A program made the translations under genes and the position numbers. A model generated the notes under the pieces. It searched no databases. It saw only the letters and a list, made by a program, of their open reading frames with translations, and was not told the DNA's origin. Shown one piece after another: positions 62,022-64,000 of a stretch of DNA of 64,000 nt; position 1 is the first letter of the stretch, and every line of letters starts with the position of its first letter. The DNA comes from Panacagrimonas sp052387695 (GTDB lineage: Bacteria; Pseudomonadota; Gammaproteobacteria; Nevskiales; Nevskiaceae), in the NCBI GenBank assembly GCA_052387695.1, contig JBQTIX010000002.1, positions 1-64,000 of the forward strand. The letters run 5' to 3'.

Positions 62022-63419
62022 GTGTCGCGGGATCCCGGGCAGCCGTTAAATCTGCGAAGGGCCATCGCAGTTTTCGTCGCTCATGCATTGCTCTGTCTGG
62101 TCCTGCTCGGGCTTCCAGCCCAGGCCCAGACGGGCATGGACGAACTCCTCCAGCAGATCCAGCAAGGCTCGCGCGAAGCTTTGAGGCTCAACGCCGAGCG
62201 CGAGCAGCGCTTCCTGCGCAACAAGAACGAGCAAGCTGCGATGCTGGCCAAGGCGGAAGGCGATCTTGCGAACGTCGATGCACGCGCGAAGCAGGCCAAG
62301 GCGCGTTTCGAGACCGGGCAGGCCGAGATCGCGGAACTGAAAAAACAGCTTGACGCGAGGGTCGGCGACACCGGCCAGATGTACGCGGCCATTGCTCAGG
62401 CAGCCGGCGACTTCCGCAGCCAGGCGGCCGATTCGCTGGTCACGGCACAGCACCCGGATCGCATCGGGTTTCTCGACCGCATCGCCCAGGCTCAGGAGAT
62501 TCCCGCGGTCACCGATCTCGAAAAGCTCTGGTTCCTGTACGCGCAGGAGGCGGCCGAAGGCGGCAGGCTCGCTCGATTCGAAGCCGAGGTGCTCGACGCG
62601 CTAGGTGAAAAATCGAAAGAGCAGGTCGTGCGCGTCGGCCTGTTCACCGCAATCGGCGGCGACGGCTACCTCACGCTGGAACCGGGGTCCGGGAAGCTCG
62701 CCGCGCTGCCGCGACAGCCGTCTGAGTTTGCATCGCTCGCCGTGGACTTTGCGCAGGCCAGCGAAGGTCTGCACGCGGTGATGATCGACCCCTCGCGCGG
62801 CAGCCTGCTGCGCCTGATGGCCGAGCGCCCGACGGTGACGGAACGCATCCACCAGGGCGGCGAAGTGGGCTATGTGATCATCGCCATCGGTGTGCTGGGC
62901 GCGCTGCTCGCGATCTACCAGTTCGGATATCTGCTCCTGGTCGGCGCGCGTGTGCGCCGCCAGCTCGCCAATGTCACCCAGCCCCGCGAGGACAACCCGC
63001 TCGGCCGCGTCCTGTCCTGCTTCAGCGGTGATCCGACGCAGCAGGATCCCGAGGTGCTGGAGACCCGGCTCTCCGAGGCGGTGCTGCGCGAAACGCCGAA
63101 GCTGGAGCGATTCCAGTCGCTGCTGCGGATGATCGTCGCCGCCGGCCCGCTGCTGGGGCTGCTCGGCACCGTGGTCGGCATGATCATCACCTTCCAGGTC
63201 ATCACCGAAGTCGGTGCGGGTGATCCCAAGCTGATGGCCGGCGGCATCTCGCAGGCCATGGTCGCGACGGTGCTCGGTCTCATCATCGCGATCCCGTTGC
63301 TGTTCGTGAACAGTTTTCTGACCGCGCGTTCACGCATGCTCACGCAGATTCTCGACGAACAAGCGGCCGGCCTGCTGGCCAAGCAGCTCGAAGCGCAGGG
63401 CGGTCGCGCGCGTGCTTGA
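62022..63419 (+). CDS. ttpC: TtpC-like large MotA/TolQ/ExbB proton-channel protein
   Basis: A ~465-residue protein with signal-like helix (AHALLCLVLLGLPAQAQ), a periplasmic coiled coil (~40-130, rich in Lys, Ala, Glu), then helices and an ExbB/TolQ domain (~290-450) with AAGPLLGLLGTVVGMIITFQVI and MAGGISQAMVATVLGLIIAIP. This is the form called TtpC in Vibrio TonB2 systems, needed beside ExbB2/ExbD2. No ATG stands before the signal; GTG at 62022 is my choice and is uncertain. It overlaps exbB by 8 bases. Confidence 0.85.
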   Translation: MSRDPGQPLNLRRAIAVFVAHALLCLVLLGLPAQAQTGMDELLQQIQQGSREALRLNAEREQRFLRNKNEQAAMLAKAEGDLANVDARAKQAKARFETGQAEIAELKKQLDARVGDTGQMYAAIAQAAGDFRSQAADSLVTAQHPDRIGFLDRIAQAQEIPAVTDLEKLWFLYAQEAAEGGRLARFEAEVLDALGEKSKEQVVRVGLFTAIGGDGYLTLEPGSGKLAALPRQPSEFASLAVDFAQASEGLHAVMIDPSRGSLLRLMAERPTVTERIHQGGEVGYVIIAIGVLGALLAIYQFGYLLLVGARVRRQLANVTQPREDNPLGRVLSCFSGDPTQQDPEVLETRLSEAVLRETPKLERFQSLLRMIVAAGPLLGLLGTVVGMIITFQVITEVGAGDPKLMAGGISQAMVATVLGLIIAIPLLFVNSFLTARSRMLTQILDEQAAGLLAKQLEAQGGRARA

Positions 63420-63951
63420 ACTCTTCGTCCAGTCGCTGTCGGTGCAGTGGGACACGCTGGAGGATTTTCTCGACTCCGGTGGCTGGGTCACGCGCTGGAT
63501 CCTGCTGGCCTGCGCGGTGCTGATCACCGTCGTGCTGGAACGCGCCTGGTACCTGCGGCGCATCTACCCGCGCCTGCGCGCCACCGTGCTCGCCGAGTGG
63601 AACGCTCGCAGCGAGCGTCACTCCTGGGCCGCGCAGCGCATCCGTATCGCGCTGATCTCGCAGTTGCGCGTGGGACTGGAATCCGGCCTGCCAGCCATCC
63701 GCGTCATGGTGCCGATGGCGCCGCTGCTGGGCCTGCTCGGCACCGTGATGGGGATGCTCGAAGTGTTCGATGCCATGGCCTTTCGCAAAAGCGCTGACAC
63801 GCGCGCGATGGCGGACGGCATCTCGCACGCGATGGTCGCGACCATGACCGGGCTGGTGGTGAGTGTGATTGCGCTGTTCTTCTCCAACCTGTTCACGTCG
63901 AGAGTGCGGGCGGAGTCCGATCGCTTGAACGATCTGATCGCGCCTAGCTGA
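63412..63951 (+). CDS. exbB: ExbB-like proton channel of the TonB system
   Basis: A 179-residue inner-membrane protein with three hydrophobic segments. The conserved channel helix VPMAPLLGLLGTVMGMLEVFDAM and the second one ADGISHAMVATMTGLVVSVIALF are of the MotA/TolQ/ExbB type. With ExbD it uses the proton gradient to drive TonB. The GTG start at 63412 overlaps the end of ttpC. Confidence 0.92.
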   Translation: MLELFVQSLSVQWDTLEDFLDSGGWVTRWILLACAVLITVVLERAWYLRRIYPRLRATVLAEWNARSERHSWAAQRIRIALISQLRVGLESGLPAIRVMVPMAPLLGLLGTVMGMLEVFDAMAFRKSADTRAMADGISHAMVATMTGLVVSVIALFFSNLFTSRVRAESDRLNDLIAPS

Positions 63952-63955
63952 TGCG

Positions 63956-64000
63956 ATGAAATTCCGCCGCCACAACCCGCCGCACGAAGAAACCGGTATC
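63956..64000 (+). CDS. exbD: ExbD-like protein, first 15 codons only
   Basis: Five bases after the exbB stop an ATG begins MKFRRHNPPHEETGI and the window ends. The basic start and position are what ExbD genes show; the transmembrane helix and its key Asp lie beyond the edge. Identity is by gene order. Confidence 0.7.
   Translation, partial: MKFRRHNPPHEETGI

Overview
The window reads as chromosomal DNA of a high-GC gammaproteobacterium, most like the Xanthomonadales/Lysobacterales. Pointers are a monomeric NADP isocitrate dehydrogenase, a single-chain PurL, a complete Mla lipid-transport operon, a DUF3450/TtpC/ExbB/ExbD TonB-energising cluster, and many short palindromic intergenic repeats. 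The taxon is an inference from gene content; no rRNA or tRNA gene was seen.

Layout. (1) 1-11,541 is an accessory island. It opens with the end of an IS3-family element lying inside a type III-like DNA methyltransferase gene, whose 3' part continues to 2016. The matching restriction/helicase subunit follows, then two linked genes of unknown function. A mobile-element replication module comes next: an AlpA-like excision regulator, a Toprim/DUF3987 primase-helicase and three small element proteins. The island ends in an AT-rich stretch. (2) 11,727-21,942 is backbone with decay: HIT protein, two EamA exporters, MltD, proline iminopeptidase, a lipoprotein, a quinone oxidoreductase and a broken GEVED/Calx-beta surface-protein gene. 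Two copies of a MITE-like element sit here. (3) 21,942-34,982 holds purL (with an in-frame palindromic insertion), a sulfotransferase, mlaFEDCB and mlaA, then lipB, a D,D-carboxypeptidase, rlpA and mltB. (4) 35,091-46,319 is a peptide-type ABC importer operon with its own outer-membrane porin, divergent from a hybrid histidine kinase and a sigma54-dependent regulator. A good sigma54 promoter lies in front of the operon, with a palindromic candidate enhancer further upstream. (5) 46,759-55,064 holds icd, a DoxX-like protein, a large cyclase/ATPase and a secreted protein preceded by a third MITE copy. (6) 55,182-64,000 holds a MerR regulator, a LolA-like protein, an RND transporter fused to a cyclic-nucleotide-binding domain, greB, a rhodanese and the TonB-energising cluster, which runs off the end.

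The main new-looking signals are: a MITE family with three copies, each flanked by 8-bp target duplications; a ~150-bp double-hairpin element inserted in frame in purL; the self-contained sigma54 circuit for the porin/ABC importer; the IS-interrupted methyltransferase beside an intact restriction subunit with two unknown partner genes; and the RND-cNMP fusion.
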